Shown: positions 48,966 to 60,363, counted from the stretch's first letter. The stretch is DNA of 64,000 nt from Dipylidium caninum (GCA_017562135.1 QEYB01001194.1:248001-312000), one strand, 5' to 3'. Numbers and translations: made by a program. Notes: a model not told the origin generated them from the sequence alone.

Positions 48966-49304
48966 TTGATACTGTCTCACTTGTCTCGTCCAAGTGGTGA
49001 ACTCTACTCTCGAAATGCAAAAATCTGCTTGTCCTCAGTTACGCGATCTCTTCCTTCAGTCGGCTTGACGAGAGCATGTGCCAACAAGCCTCGTCGTTGC
49101 TCATCTGCCATGATCGCCTTCGCCTCAGGCAACGAAAATGGGGCGGAGAATTCCATGGGAGTTAGTGAAATATCGACTTTCTTTCACATTAGACTCGTAT
49201 CGCACAAATCGTGTGTGTGGGATATACACGACGGTATTCTATGTCAATGGCGCTTCATATATGGGTGCTTTGTGAATGATTTCATTATGCCTCACCTTCT
49301 TTAG
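48966..49304 (+). other. Coding-like module LTRACANKPRRCSS
   Basis: 112-codon open frame. LPSVGLTRACANKPRR matches the minus-strand module at 41.5 kb and the frame in both arms of inverted repeat 1. It is the most open of the four copies. A Ser/Asn-rich tail (SGNENGAENSMGVSE) follows. No known domain. Whether it is an exon of the neighbouring membrane-span segment is unknown. Confidence 0.35.
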
Positions 49305-49439
49305 GCTACCCTCTCTCCCACTCATCGAGAAACCCTCCACGCCCACATTACCACTCCTAAACTCTCACATTCACGCTAACACAGGCATACACGCACTTAC
49401 CACACTAAAACCAACACCCAACAACTCTGATGTGATGGT

Positions 49440-49829
49440 CATCATATCCAAGGTGAGTAGGCCATGGCTTGTCTCCCGAACGAGTCGCTTCTCCAAGTTA
49501 GGTCTAGTAACGTTCATGGTGACCAATTCATGGCAATGTAAGTCTCCTGTCTTTTTCAAAGTTGCTACAAAGTGAAGCATATAGAGAACTTTTGTTTTTC
49601 CCCTACGTCGTGTCACCCACGGCAGCGGTTAGAAGTTCAACTGAGAGTGAGAGCCTACAATGAAAAAAGTCTTCTGACCCAGTCATTTGGCGCTGAGATG
49701 AGGCAGCATTGGGACTTCTTTTCACGATATCCTCAAGATGGCATTCCACTCGCTGTTCTCATCGTTCCCACTGCAATTGTCATCAGCCGAGTGCTCCAAA
49801 ATTGGAGAAGGAAGATAAAGAGGTCCTAA
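49440..49829 (+). other. Coding-like exons with a C-terminal membrane span, right arm
   Basis: An upstream segment ending TFMVTNSWQ has donor GTAAGT at 49540. After a short intron, a second open stretch (RLEVQLRVRAYNEK) runs through HWDFFSRYPQDG, a hydrophobic span GIPLAVLIVPTAIVIS, and the basic tail NWRRKIKRS before the stop at 49829. It looks like the end of a type I membrane protein. The phase at the proposed junction does not fit the simplest acceptor, so the model is incomplete. Family unrecognised. Confidence 0.4.
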
Positions 49830-51034
49830 GTGCAGCCAACATGCAAGAAATCATCCTTCCGTCCAACGTCCTTGTCACTGTGTGGCTTGCAGCTCTAACT
49901 GCCTGTCAACCAGTGCGAAAGGTTCTTTTTACCGTTTACATTCGGGCGTGCAGTACCGACTTCCGCACATTCAGTCCTTAGTTTTGAGGAGCTGCCCCAT
50001 CGCATGCACCTGGAGCATCTGAACCGCTTCACGTCCTTCCACAACTCTCAATTGTTTCTCGGCACTCACAGCAAAGCGTTGGTTAAGTAAGACGAGCAAA
50101 GCCGACAGGCCTCATTTGGTTCGTCTCGTCTCCTTCATGCCCCACAGACACACTCCATTGCAGAGTGTCAGTGCGTCAACTGTGACGATTATTATTAATT
50201 GACTGACAGTGGCGCTCGCCTAAACGTCTCAGACTAACAACCCAACCAAATCAACACACACCTCACTCATGGCTGTCGGTAGACGCGACGAAACTGAGTT
50301 CGCATCCTCTACGTCTCGTCACTTGTCGATTCTACAAGAGAAACCTCGTAACTAACGCCAAATGCGTTCTTTTCATTCCCTCGCGCTATCACAGTGATGC
50401 AGCACGAGCAGGTATGCTCACCATCCCTTCTCTTGCAAATGCAGCATTCTACGCCTTTTCACATCAAAACGACACACACACAAGTAGAAGGCGGGGGAGA
50501 AGGAGGAGGAGAAGAGGAGGAGGCGGCCACGGACCGTGAATGCAGCCTCATTCGTGGTCGATAGGTGGGCTGAAAGGTAATTGGACAGAGGTGAGGGTGC
50601 ACGTAGCAGATGAACCACGGCGAGTCTTGTTGGCACATGCTCTCGTCAAGGCGACTGGAAGAAGAGGTTTCGTGACTGGAGATAAAGTCAGTGGGCATAC
50701 GAGAAAAGAGAGTGGCAGTGAGGCGATCTGCGTGGGGCACAGGGGGACGTTTGCAATGGGTTAGGGTGTGGGTGGTGTGAAGCATGCTGACAGTAGCATG
50801 CTTCTCCCCCATCACGAGCATTTGAGTCGCTTTCGCAGCTCTCCTCATGCCCCGATGGAAAGGACATGAGCATAGAATTCATCCATGCTTCCCTTGCCTC
50901 GCTCCTCGCACAGCGTCCTCGACCGACGCCCCAACAAAGCCTTTTGGGGTCTTGTCTGGCGTGGGTAAGGGTGAGTGGGGGAATGTGGGTTTGAGTGTGC
51001 TTATGTCGTTCTCTTATCAGATTCACTCACGCAG

Positions 51035-51352
51035 GGTTGCAGCCAATTCGTGGAATCTGAAGCCCGTCATGTGGTGCAATCATCTACACTTGATATACAA
51101 TCAAATGAACATTTGCTCCTTCCCATCAGCTGCACTCGAAGCCATCTTCCAGTGACAAATTCCCACCCCGTTTACTTTCAGCCACGTCACGTGCACTATT
51201 TGACATCTACCAAGCAGGATCGGCCACATGCCATTTTGCCTCCCGCCTGCCCCGCCCACGGCCTTGTGTACAAGGTACTCCACTCACGTGAACTCGTTCC
51301 ACACACTCACCTACGCAGTCCACCTTCCAAGCCGTCAGAGTTGCACCATTGG
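51035..51352 (+). other. Two phase-0 exons of an unrecognised gene, right arm
   Basis: Exon 51035-51274 (80 codons, ends HGLVYK before donor GTACTC) and an exon of 15 codons, STFQAVRVAPLDRNK, bounded by CTACGCAG and GTGATG (about 51308-51352). The diverged relic at 31.71-31.75 kb keeps the 15-codon exon as STFQAVRVAPLDKYK with silent third-base changes and the same splice sites, which argues for past protein-coding selection. Upstream, LDRRPNKAFWGLVW (about 50.92-50.96 kb) matches LDRRLNRAFPGLAW in the relic. Confidence 0.45.
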
Positions 51353-51799
51353 ACAGAAACAAGGTGATGAGAGGAAAGGAGTGTGGTGCTCTCGAACCAA
51401 AGCCGCACATTGCCATACCTGGCCTCAAATGGCACCAGTCGCTCCATTGCCTGTCTTCGAGTTAGCAGTCTGCTTCCAGCTGCTTCATCTCTCTCGTCCA
51501 CCTGAACAAGGCCAGGTGCTCGGAAAGGGCTAAGTTCACTCAGGGCCGCATTCTCCTTCCTCCGAAACGCCCAAGCAAACAACCTGATACCTGACTCGTT
51601 TAGCAGAAATGACATTCGCCACACTTCACTGACCAAGTCAACCACCTCCCACCGTCAATGATATCCCCTTGTTCCTTATACCTACTCTCCTCCTCCCACT
51701 CCTCCTTCTCCTCCTCCTCCACTCGCCCACCCACGATATCACCAACAACTCCACCACTTCGCTGATCAACAACCACGAAGACGACAATAAGCACACACC

Positions 51800-52166
51800 T
51801 TCAGTGGTGGTTTCTGCCTACCTCCACCCGTTGGCAAAATAACCCACCGACACAGACTGCCCCGCCATCCCTCGGAACGTAGTACATTCTGTGAGGTGAA
51901 CGAAAGGAAATACCTTGGTCAAACAGAAGTTTGTCAGACTCGCAGTGCACTGTGGACACAGACAGAGGCCCGTGGTCATAACGTCGCCCACACTTCCCTA
52001 CAACGACTCCAGTTCTGCAGGGGAGTCGTGTTGCATGGGTTGCATGAGGCGAGGTGTCGGTGGTGCAAAGGACGCAGGACAGATTCCAGCACGGGGCAAC
52101 GCCACAGTGTGTCCACACCAAGTGTCTGACGCTCTTTGTGTGCCACATGCGAATTTGACACCGCAC
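51800..52166 (-). pseudogene. GT43 exon 4 relic plus 3' flank (right arm)
   Basis: Mirror copy of the relic at 35345-35700, with the same translation (MWHTKSVRHLVW). The adjoining GCTCCT/GCCTCC repeat (about 52168-52245) is a few units shorter than in the left arm. Confidence 0.7.
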
Positions 52167-52199
52167 TCTCCTCCGCCTCCGCCTCCGCCTCCGCCTGCA

Positions 52200-52236
<37 letters not shown>

Positions 52237-52844
52237 TTGCTCTTGCAACTACACTTGCACCTGTTCTCCTTCTGCCACTCGTCCTACTTATTTTGTTAGT
52301 TAACCTAATCCTCCTCCTCCTCTTCAGCCTTCGTATACTGCCTCCACTCCACTTCGTCTGCTCCCCCACTGTAACTTCAACAACTTCACGTGTGAGCGGA
52401 CAGGAGGTTCGTGGTGGTACACAATAATCCTTGAAAGAGGTGGACCAACTATTTGAGCACTTCATCCGCTTTCAACTCTATAAATGGACTTTCTTAGACC
52501 CGTATAAGTTGCAGTCCTTCCACCCACCTTCAATTGGGTGGAACACGAGGATATTCACCTCTCAACACCTCGTATAACGCAGAGCACAAAAGTTTCCAAA
52601 TTATGTGGACAGTGTTAGAAGTTGAAACTTTACTTTTGTCGTTGTTAAAGGCTAAGGGGCAAAGCCTCAGCTTTCTTTGTCTCATACTGATCATTAGAAC
52701 AGTCAGTTGAGTGGTTTCTTCCCCTTCAATTTTTCTCATGGTCTACACGCGTGTCCATCTCAGCCTTGATCTCAACTCATGAGGAGTGGAGTAATCCAAC
52801 AAACAGTCGCTTTTACCTCCTCGTATATGTTGTCTTTAGGGTGT

Positions 52845-52965
52845 GAGGTGTTATGGGGTGGGGTGGGGAGGGATGAGGTGAGGTGAGGTTAGGTGAGGTG
52901 AGGTGAGGTGAGGTGAGGTGAGGTGTTATGGGGTGGGGTGGGGTGGGGTGGGGTGGGACGACGTG
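52845..52965. repeat. Pentamer tandem repeats (GGTGA)n and (GGGGT)n
   Basis: Right-arm counterpart of the 34545-34660 repeats. Unit arrangement differs between arms, showing some independent change or assembly slippage. Confidence 0.85.
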
Positions 52966-53208
52966 CGGTGGGGAGGCCAGCTGAGTTCGCACACGCCAAT
53001 CACTTTGACGCCTTTCTGTCGGCACTCGCACGCGGGTGAGGTGCACACAATAGTAGAATATTGCCTCAGCCAATCGCGCGGCGAAAGCACTCTCGATACC
53101 TCCTCTCCTCACATCATATAAGTCCACCTGAACGCACGAAACGCTCATGCACACACGCATACCCACAGACATACTCGCATACCACAAGTCGCCTCTCGTG
53201 GAGTCCAC

Positions 53209-55158
53209 ATGAAACGACTGACCATTCCTCTCATCCTCATTCTCACTCTCCTCCTCTGCGCAACCATTTGGATTTCTCGACGCCCCCTGGTGCCCACCAT
53301 CTTCGTCATAACGCCAACCTACTCACGTCCCAATCAGAAGCCTGATTTAGTACGCCTGTGCACAGTCTTGCGCACGACCAGCAACATTCACTGGATAGTG
53401 GTTGAGGATGCAGTGAACAAGAGCCGGTGTGTATACCCCTTATTTGCATTTGCCACCTTTTTGCCCTCACTCTCTTCATAATCGCCGTGTCTCTTCCTCC
53501 CTCTCCCTCCCCCTCTCACTCTCACTCTCCCTCTACCTCTCCCCCTCACTCTCACTCTCCCTCTTGCCCTCAACCTCCTCCTCGTCATCGTCCTCCCCAT
53601 CCACGTCCACGTCCACGTCCACGTCCACTTCAACGTCAACGTCAACGCCAACGCCAACGCCCACGTGCTCCGCCTCTTCTTGCCGCCATTGTGGACGGAC
53701 AGGGAGTTGAAGTCGTTCCTCGATGAATGCGGCGTCGTCTACACCCATCTCAATGCTCCGACCACCCTGCTGCGTGGGCGCATTCGAGGATCGGACCAAC
53801 GCAATGCGGCATTACGATGGCTACGAAGGAAATATCAGCAGGCGAGGCCAAAGGGAATTGTCTACTTTGCAGATGATGACAACACCTACCACCCGGAGAT
53901 ATTTGATCACGTGCGTCTCTATCGCCTCATGAGGACCCACTTCTTCCAATTCTCTCAACACTTTTTTTACTTCTGTGCCTCGGGAGAGGAGCAGTTGATT
54001 TCTTCGATAGTCGCAACTTTTTTAATGTCAACTTAATCAACGTAAATTATTGTGGCAAATGTGGCAACAGCGCATTTGTGTCTGTGGTGCTCTTCACATA
54101 AGCCAGTGAGAGTGAAATGTTGCACGGAGGAGGGGAGCGTGTGTAAGTCAGTCAGATAAACTAAGCACTGCAATTGTATGAGTGCAAAGTCGTGCACTAT
54201 GAGAAGTTCAGTGGTTCCACACCTCACCCGACGACACGAGTGTTCTCATCACATTCACACAGCAATAACGAGACCTCAAGCATAGCACGGTCACGATTGT
54301 GGACCCCACTTCTTCCTCCTCTTCTTCCTCTTTTCCCTCTTCTTCCTCTTCTTCTTCCTCTTCATCTTCCTCTTCCTCTTCCTCTCCATGTTCCTCTCCA
54401 TGTTCCTCTTCTCTCGCAATTTGTGGATTAGATTCGAACCACAGAGAGAGGATCAACGTGGCCAGTGGGTTTAATAGCTCAATCGGACTGGGAGGGATGC
54501 ATCACTGACCCCAAGAACCGACGGATGATAACGGGATTTTTGGAGCAACTGGGAGCTCACTCGCCTCTTCCCCATCGACATGGCCGCCTTTGCTGTCAAC
54601 TTGGACTTAATTCTCCTCAATCGCCATGCCTTCTTCGATAACAGAACAGTTGGCAAACAGGAGGGTGTCATCCTCTTCCAACTGGGCTTCAAGAGTGCCT
54701 ACGAGTTGGAGCCGAAAGCAGACGGATGCAGACGGGTGAGGAGGATACGAAGTAGACTAGGGACAGTAGAAGCAGGCTTGGGCTTGGCTTGGGCTTAGGC
54801 TTAGGAGGATGAGGAGGATGAGGGGGATGAGGAGGATGAGGGGGCTGAGGGGAGGAGGCGGAGGAGGAGGAGGAGGAGGCGGAGGAGGAGGAGGAGGAAA
54901 AGAATGAGGATAATTAAGACCAAGTTGACTAGCAAAAAGAGGACGAGGTGTGTTAGCGCGAAAGTGGATGGAGATAGAGCAGAATGAGGTGTAAAAATGG
55001 AGTGTTTGGTGTGCAAGTGACATCCTCCTCTCATTTTTCCCATCTCAGCACTCATCTCGTCTTCTTTCCCATCTGGTCAGATTCTCGTGTGGCACACAAA
55101 GAGCGTCAAACACGTGGTGAAGGTGCCCGCACCTCCAACAATTGTGGACACACTCTGA
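53209..55158 (+). pseudogene. GT43 type 1 locus C, one-base frameshift in exon 3 (or assembly error)
   Basis: Exons 53209-53426, 53703-53910, 54432-54735 and 55081-55158. Exons 1, 2 and 4 match locus A exactly in length and translation (DDDNTY, ILVWHTKS). Exon 3 is 304 nt rather than 303, because the T run in GGGATTTTTGG (about 54536-54541) has five Ts where A and B have four. This shifts the frame after RRMITGF. Without the extra base the copy would be a full 268-aa enzyme like A. A homopolymer length error is as likely as a true mutation. Confidence 0.8.
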
Positions 55159-56340
55159 CGTTGTCCTGTGCTGGAATCTGTCCTGCGACCTCTGCACCAC
55201 CAACGCCCCGCCTCATGCAAATCATGCAACCCATCCAACCCACGCAACACGCCTCCCATGCGCCTGTGGCATGTTTGCAGAGGAAGTGTGGCCCACCTTG
55301 TGATCGACGTCCTGTCCGTGTGCGCATTGCAGTGCGAGTCTCGTCGACACAGTCTTGGTGTAAATAGCCTGACAAACGCTTGTTTGACACATTCACTTCT
55401 TTTCTCTCACTCCGCAGTATGCACCACTGCTGGAGAGGCGACGAGGCAGTCTGTGTCGATGGGGCATCTTTTGGCATTGAGTAGAGGTAGACAGAAAAGA
55501 CCACAGAAGGTGTGTGCTCGTAGTCGTCTTTGTCGTTGTCGTTTGGCGACATGGTGGCGTTGATGATATTGATGATGTTGATGTTGATGTAGCTGGAGGG
55601 CAGGAGGAGGAGGGGAGAGGAGAAGAGAGCAGGATTGTGGATCACAGTGGTTCCGCGAATGAACGTCTGGATCTAAGTGGTTGCCACTTGACGCAAACAT
55701 CTAGCCAATCGCATGACAGCGAATGTGGGATCAACTTCTACCCAATTATGACAAACCATTCTCCCCACGCTCTCTAATGGCCTTCCAGCCCACCTTCGAA
55801 TCACAGATGACGCAGCATCAACGGACTGTAGTCGCCTCCATCGTCTGTGGACGTGTGTGTGTTTGTGGTTGATGTGCAAAGGCGTAGAATGTAGCCTGTC
55901 CAAGAGGAGGGTTTTCGAGGTTACACTCTCTTGGTGTTGGTTACGAGTTGTCTCTTGTCAAGATGCCTTTTTTAAGCCCCTCTATTTCTCACATTTGTGA
56001 CACGACGTAGAAGAAAAAAAGGAACATTCTCTCGATGCTTTACTTTGCAGAAATCTTCGATGAAGTCAGAAGATTAGCAATCCACTAGCACTTCAACCTC
56101 TCCCTACCCACCCCCACCCCCTCCTTCTACTTCTCAGCCTATTCCACCCCTCCTAGAGGACATTACTCTGGAGAATAGTAACAATAAACGAGTCTTTCAC
56201 TGACTCTCTGCACCCACCACATTTCACTGACATCAACCTCTGGTGTCACTGCTCAAATCTCTCATCTATTTGCCTCACCAGTACTTAAACGTTCGTTAAC
56301 AGTCCCCACCTGTCAAACTCACCACAGCATTGAATGTGAA

Positions 56341-57968
56341 ATGATGAAGGTGAAATTGATGATGTGTTTCTTGGTGACATTGCTTCTCGGTTTGGCGTGG
56401 ATTTACAGAGAGTCGGTGTGGGACAAAGGGAAGAATTTACGTTGTCACTTGGACAAAGGGTGGAGTAGGCCAACAACCAGCACTCGTTCGGTTGTGCACA
56501 CTCCTCAAAATGGTCGGCCATATTCACTGGGTGGTGGTTGAGGACGCTGGACGGGCAAATCCGTAAGTCCTACTTCTACCTCCACTTCGACTTCCACTCC
56601 TGCCATCTTGGCAGCAAGAGAGTTCTCGCCTCTCACTCACTCTGCGCGTGTGTTTGCGTGTAATTTGTGGTAGGAGGGTGGAGGAGCATCTGAGACAATG
56701 CGGCGTCCCCTTCGTCTACCTCAACGCACCAAGTCGACGTGGCAGCGTGGCGGGCGCCAATCAACGCAATGCAGCACTCTCGTGGCTTCGAAGGGACATC
56801 ACCGCTAAGAGACGCGCTGGCATTGTTTACTTTGCCGACGCGGACAATACCTACCAACCTGCGGAGTTATTCAATGAGGTGAGACTCGTCCTCCATCAGC
56901 CATGAGTGGTCCCACCCCCTTATTTTTCCTCCTCCTCCTCCTCCTCCTCCTCCTCCTCCTTATCCGATTCCTCTTCTTCATCTCCACCCTCATCCTCCCC
57001 CTCCACCGCCATCCTCCTCCTCCGCCCTACTCTGCCATGCCATGCCCTGCCATGTCCTGTCCCTTCCCGCCTTGAGTCGCCTCCTGTATCTGTCCTCTGT
57101 CCCTAGTCGCAGTGCTGTGATTAGTTGTGAAGCGTGAGAGGAAAAGAGGATGACCGTGGAGTGAAGGTGCAACAACATGTGGACTGATGCAGTGCGGCAG
57201 GGGACTGCGTCTACAAATGAGGAGTAAAAGGCCTAAGTGACGACAAGGGAAGGAGGTGAAGAAAGCAAAATACGTGAACTGAGTGGTTGAGAAGACAGAA
57301 TGGAGAGTGACTAGTGATGGGGATGAGTGTTGAGAGGTGAGCGGTGAGCGGTGAGAAGAAATGTCTCACCGTGGATAGGATGGACGGTGACGATCATGAC
57401 ACCGCATAAATTGGATGAAAAAATAAACGAAGTTCCCTGCCGTCGAGAGCTTATTCCTTTTCTGCCTGTGGGGATAGATGCGAACAATGAGGAGAGGCAC
57501 CAACGTGATCGATGGGCATGGTGGGGAAGACGACCTGTGAGGGCGCTTCGCAGAGAGAGAGAATGAGCATGAGAGAGTGGGATTTTGGAACAGTGTGATA
57601 CCACGACGTCCCTTTTTACTCAACGTGGCCGCATTTGCAGTGAATGTGGAACTGGGATTCAAAAGCCCCTACTACCTGGAGCCAAAAGCCAAGAGCTGCA
57701 CAAGGTGAGTTCCCATCCTCCTCGCCTTTCTCTCTATCGCAGTGAAGCCGTTGCGCCTTTGACGTACTGTGACGTACTTTGGCATTGCTTTGGCTATTCC
57801 GCATTCAGCCTTCTCATTCGTCTTCTTCAGAAGTTGGTTTGGCCCTCGAAGGATGTTTCTTACGAAGTTCGGGTTAGCGGATCTCCAACCACCACCAACG
57901 TCCTATGTTCTGTTTCATTCCCTCCTTTGGGGATGCCTTCTCTGCCCGGTGCACTCGTCAAGACGTAG
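56341..57968 (+). pseudogene. GT43 type 2 locus F, disrupted
   Basis: Exons 56341-56562, 56674-56878, 57478-57704 and 57831-57968. Exon 1 has an extra G (CAAAGGGAAG against CAAAGGAAG in D and E), shifting the frame after SVWDKG. Exon 3 has the same 76-nt internal deletion and lost WPVGL frame as E. The exon 4 stop is lost as in E, extending 16 codons. Exon 2 is intact, with DADNTYQPAEL. The changes shared with E place the exon 3 damage before the E/F duplication or its last conversion. Confidence 0.8.
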
Positions 57969-58549
57969 CCAGAAGAAAGTCAGCACACAGGCCTGGTTGT
58001 TACTTCTTTTCACTCTCACACTCGACAATTTTCTGCCTACCTGCCTGCTGTCCGCTGCCTGCTGTCTGCTGTCAGCCACAGTGCGTGGTTTGTGCAGCCT
58101 TTAGCAACCCCTTCCATGGTGTAACACTCATTTGCTAACAGTCAATTGCCTCGTGTATACTTTTATAAGTGACAGTCGTGTGTTGCATTACGAAGGGTCG
58201 AAATTCCCTGATTTGTTGTTCGTTAGAGAGGGAAGTGAGGACGAAGGAGTGACAGCTAAGAAGCACAAAAATATCATTATGACGAGACAAAAGTGGAATT
58301 ATAGGAGAAGGGCGAGGAACACGCTAGACGCCAGACTGACAGTCTCGTAGGTGTGTGTGGGTGATGGGCGTTCGTCCGCCAAGTGACATGGTGGAAGTTA
58401 GACTGCTTACGTGTGTGCGTGGAAGGAGTTGACGGGAGTTTGCTGTCGCAGAAGAAGGAGCAGAGGAAGAAGAAGAAGAAGAAGAAGAAGAAGAGGAGGA
58501 GGAGGAGGAGGAGGAGGAGCAGGGTGAGAGGAGGGGGCATTTGAAAACC

Positions 58550-58900
58550 GTTGACGCAGGCGAGGAGGTAAGATGTATGGCCCGTACAGCCCGGAGGAAT
58601 TGGTGAGGATGGCGAGTTTAGTGCCTGTTGGCAGACTACTTGAAGAGTTATCGGGGAGAAAAATTAACTACTTTTCTCCTCGTCACGAAGGCATAGTTTG
58701 CGCTCCCACGTGGTAGCCTCGGGGCTCGATGGCACGGGTATTTTGTCTCTGCCAAGCCTCTCCACGCCACATTCAACGGATGCTGATCACGGCGCTGAAG
58801 ATAAGCCAGTCGGCCTCGATAAATGACTCTTCACTGCAATAGTAACCAAGAGTTCATATTAATAGATCGGTTTGTTGATATGTTAACGATAAAACTCTTC
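58550..58900. other. Edge of the GT43 array; nothing recognised
   Basis: Similarity to the locus E side ends at about 58540. No repeat or open frame worth naming follows up to 58.9 kb. Confidence 0.3.
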
Positions 58901-58916
58901 CACTTCTTCCGCCTGT

Positions 58917-59205
58917 TCATCTTCTTCTGGCGGGTACCGGTGACTTTATTTGCTTGGTAGTATTAGTAGTATCACCAATTCTATGATTTGTTCTGAGACT
59001 CACTTCCATTGGGCTTCGGTGCGTTCTTTCCATTTCAATCTGGCAATTCCCTAACATGGGGCTTTCTTCACTTTCCTCGTGTTTCAATTTTTGACTGCTC
59101 TCCTCATGTTGGCGGTTCCTTATCGGTCTCTCCATAAATGCTTCCATACTACCTCCGTGTTGATCAGTGTTACATGGATAAACAGCATCTTCTTCTCTTA
59201 AAGAA
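58917..59205 (-). CDS. Candidate terminal exon, Glu/Arg/Ser-rich, unrecognised
   Basis: A good acceptor (TTTACCTTTGCAG) is followed by a 95-codon open stretch, SLREEDAVYPCNTDQ to the Arg-rich end SPVPARRR and stop at 58917. Composition is hydrophilic and probably disordered. No matching upstream exon was proved, though other minus-strand candidates lie at 60.0-60.8 and 62.8-63.1 kb. Confidence 0.3.
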
Positions 59206-59208
59206 CTG

Positions 59209-60009
59209 CAAAGGTAAACAAAAACAACAACACCAACGTTTCAGCAGCCTTCGATTTTATCACAGCGGGGAAGCCATTCGCATCAGAGCCACACCGTTAG
59301 GCATGAAATGTCCAAGTGCCTCATGTACAATTATATCATCATTGGTACAATGGTTTCGGCTTAAGCCCAAGGAGCTTAGGTGCACGATACAAGCACTGAA
59401 AAGTGTAAAAAATGTGGAATGTAGCCTCAGCATAAACCACAGATGATCAAGTGAGGTAAATCATGAAAGATTTTTCGTTGTAACTCAATCACTGACGGAA
59501 ACCGGACGAAGTGTGCGAAAAATATACCATAGTGTCAAGAAGAATGGCCGGCGCTTACTATTTATTTCATTCAATAATAAAAGTGGGCAAACATTTAACC
59601 CAAAATAATAAACACGAAAAACATTGTTGTTTCATTTTCCAATGACTAAATATCAATAAGACGACACTCCTAATAGACCTAACTTCACGATAAAACCGCA
59701 ATCAAATGGGAGAACAGTGATTGTAGCCTGACCACAAACCATTGTTGCACATCTCTGCTGATTCAGAGGTCGCCTGTCATCATCATCATTTCTCGCCCTC
59801 GATATCATTCAGATGGGAGTGAATAGACGGTTTCCTCCCCCTCTGGTCGTCCTGATTTCATCAGTATTCCCTTCTCTTTTCTATTCTCTTATTTGGCTCG
59901 CAAATCCCCCTCGTTCGCATTATTTGAGGGCTTCTCCTTCTTCGCCTTCGCCTTCGCCTTCTTCTTCTGCTTCTTTCTCCTATCAATACTTCCACTTAAC
60001 CTTCAACCC
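59209..60009. other. AT-rich stretch with a (CTTCGC)n run
   Basis: No supported gene. A short CTTCGC/CTTCTT repeat lies at about 59937-59975. The plus-strand frame 59813-60319 looks like the shadow of the minus-strand candidate. Confidence 0.3.
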
Positions 60010-60363
60010 CTACATCGAGTTATCATCTTGTATCAAGTCGAGTATGGCAATACTGCTCCACATCGCCAGCACTTCTCGCCCACGGGAAACTAAAGGAGAG
60101 GCTGCGTTTGCCCTCACCAATGGTGTTCGCTTCTCCTCATTCTTCTTCGGATCTGTTGTGCGGATAAGTGCAAACCGTCCATGTATCCACAATACTGTGG
60201 TCAAGCCTAGAAGACACAACACAGAGCATTTCTCCTTCTCTCCAATAAGCCTTACAGTTACTCCACTCGCCGTGTGTGCATTTTGCCACCTCGTCTCGCG
60301 CTCTATGTCATATATGTAGGCAAAGGTCAAAATCACCTCTATGCCAGTTAAGGCCTTTCCCAT
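60010..60363 (-). CDS. Candidate exon with a membrane segment, unrecognised
   Basis: 117-codon open frame with a hydrophobic stretch near the start (GIEVILTFAYIY) and a second one (CSVLCLLGLTTVLWI), followed by a basic region (DPKKNEEKR). Protein-like composition, but no family and no confirmed splice partner. The start Met at 60363 may instead be internal to a longer exon. Confidence 0.28.
   Translation of the reverse strand: MGKALTGIEVILTFAYIYDIERETRWQNAHTASGVTVRLIGEKEKCSVLCLLGLTTVLWIHGRFALIRTTDPKKNEEKRTPLVRANAASPLVSRGREVLAMWSSIAILDLIQDDNSM

Larger units (their letters stand above)
49508..55632. repeat. Inverted repeat 1, right arm
   Basis: Reverse complement of 31875-37998. The inner boundary lies near 49508, inside a coding-like segment (TFMVTNSWQ). 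The outer boundary is in the pyrimidine tract at about 55632. It contains the spacer module and GT43 locus C. The loop between the arms is about 11.5 kb. Confidence 0.9.
53064..58540. repeat. Inverted repeat 2, right arm
   Basis: Reverse complement of 41612-47062, containing loci C and F on the plus strand. The loop between arms is about 6 kb. It overlaps inverted repeat 1 over 53064-55632, so locus C belongs to both palindromes. Confidence 0.9.

Noticed and set aside
31875..58545. Transposon or CRISPR origin of the repeats
   Set aside because: No transposase, reverse transcriptase, terminal repeat or target-site duplication was seen, and repeat units are gene-sized segmental copies, not spaced short repeats.
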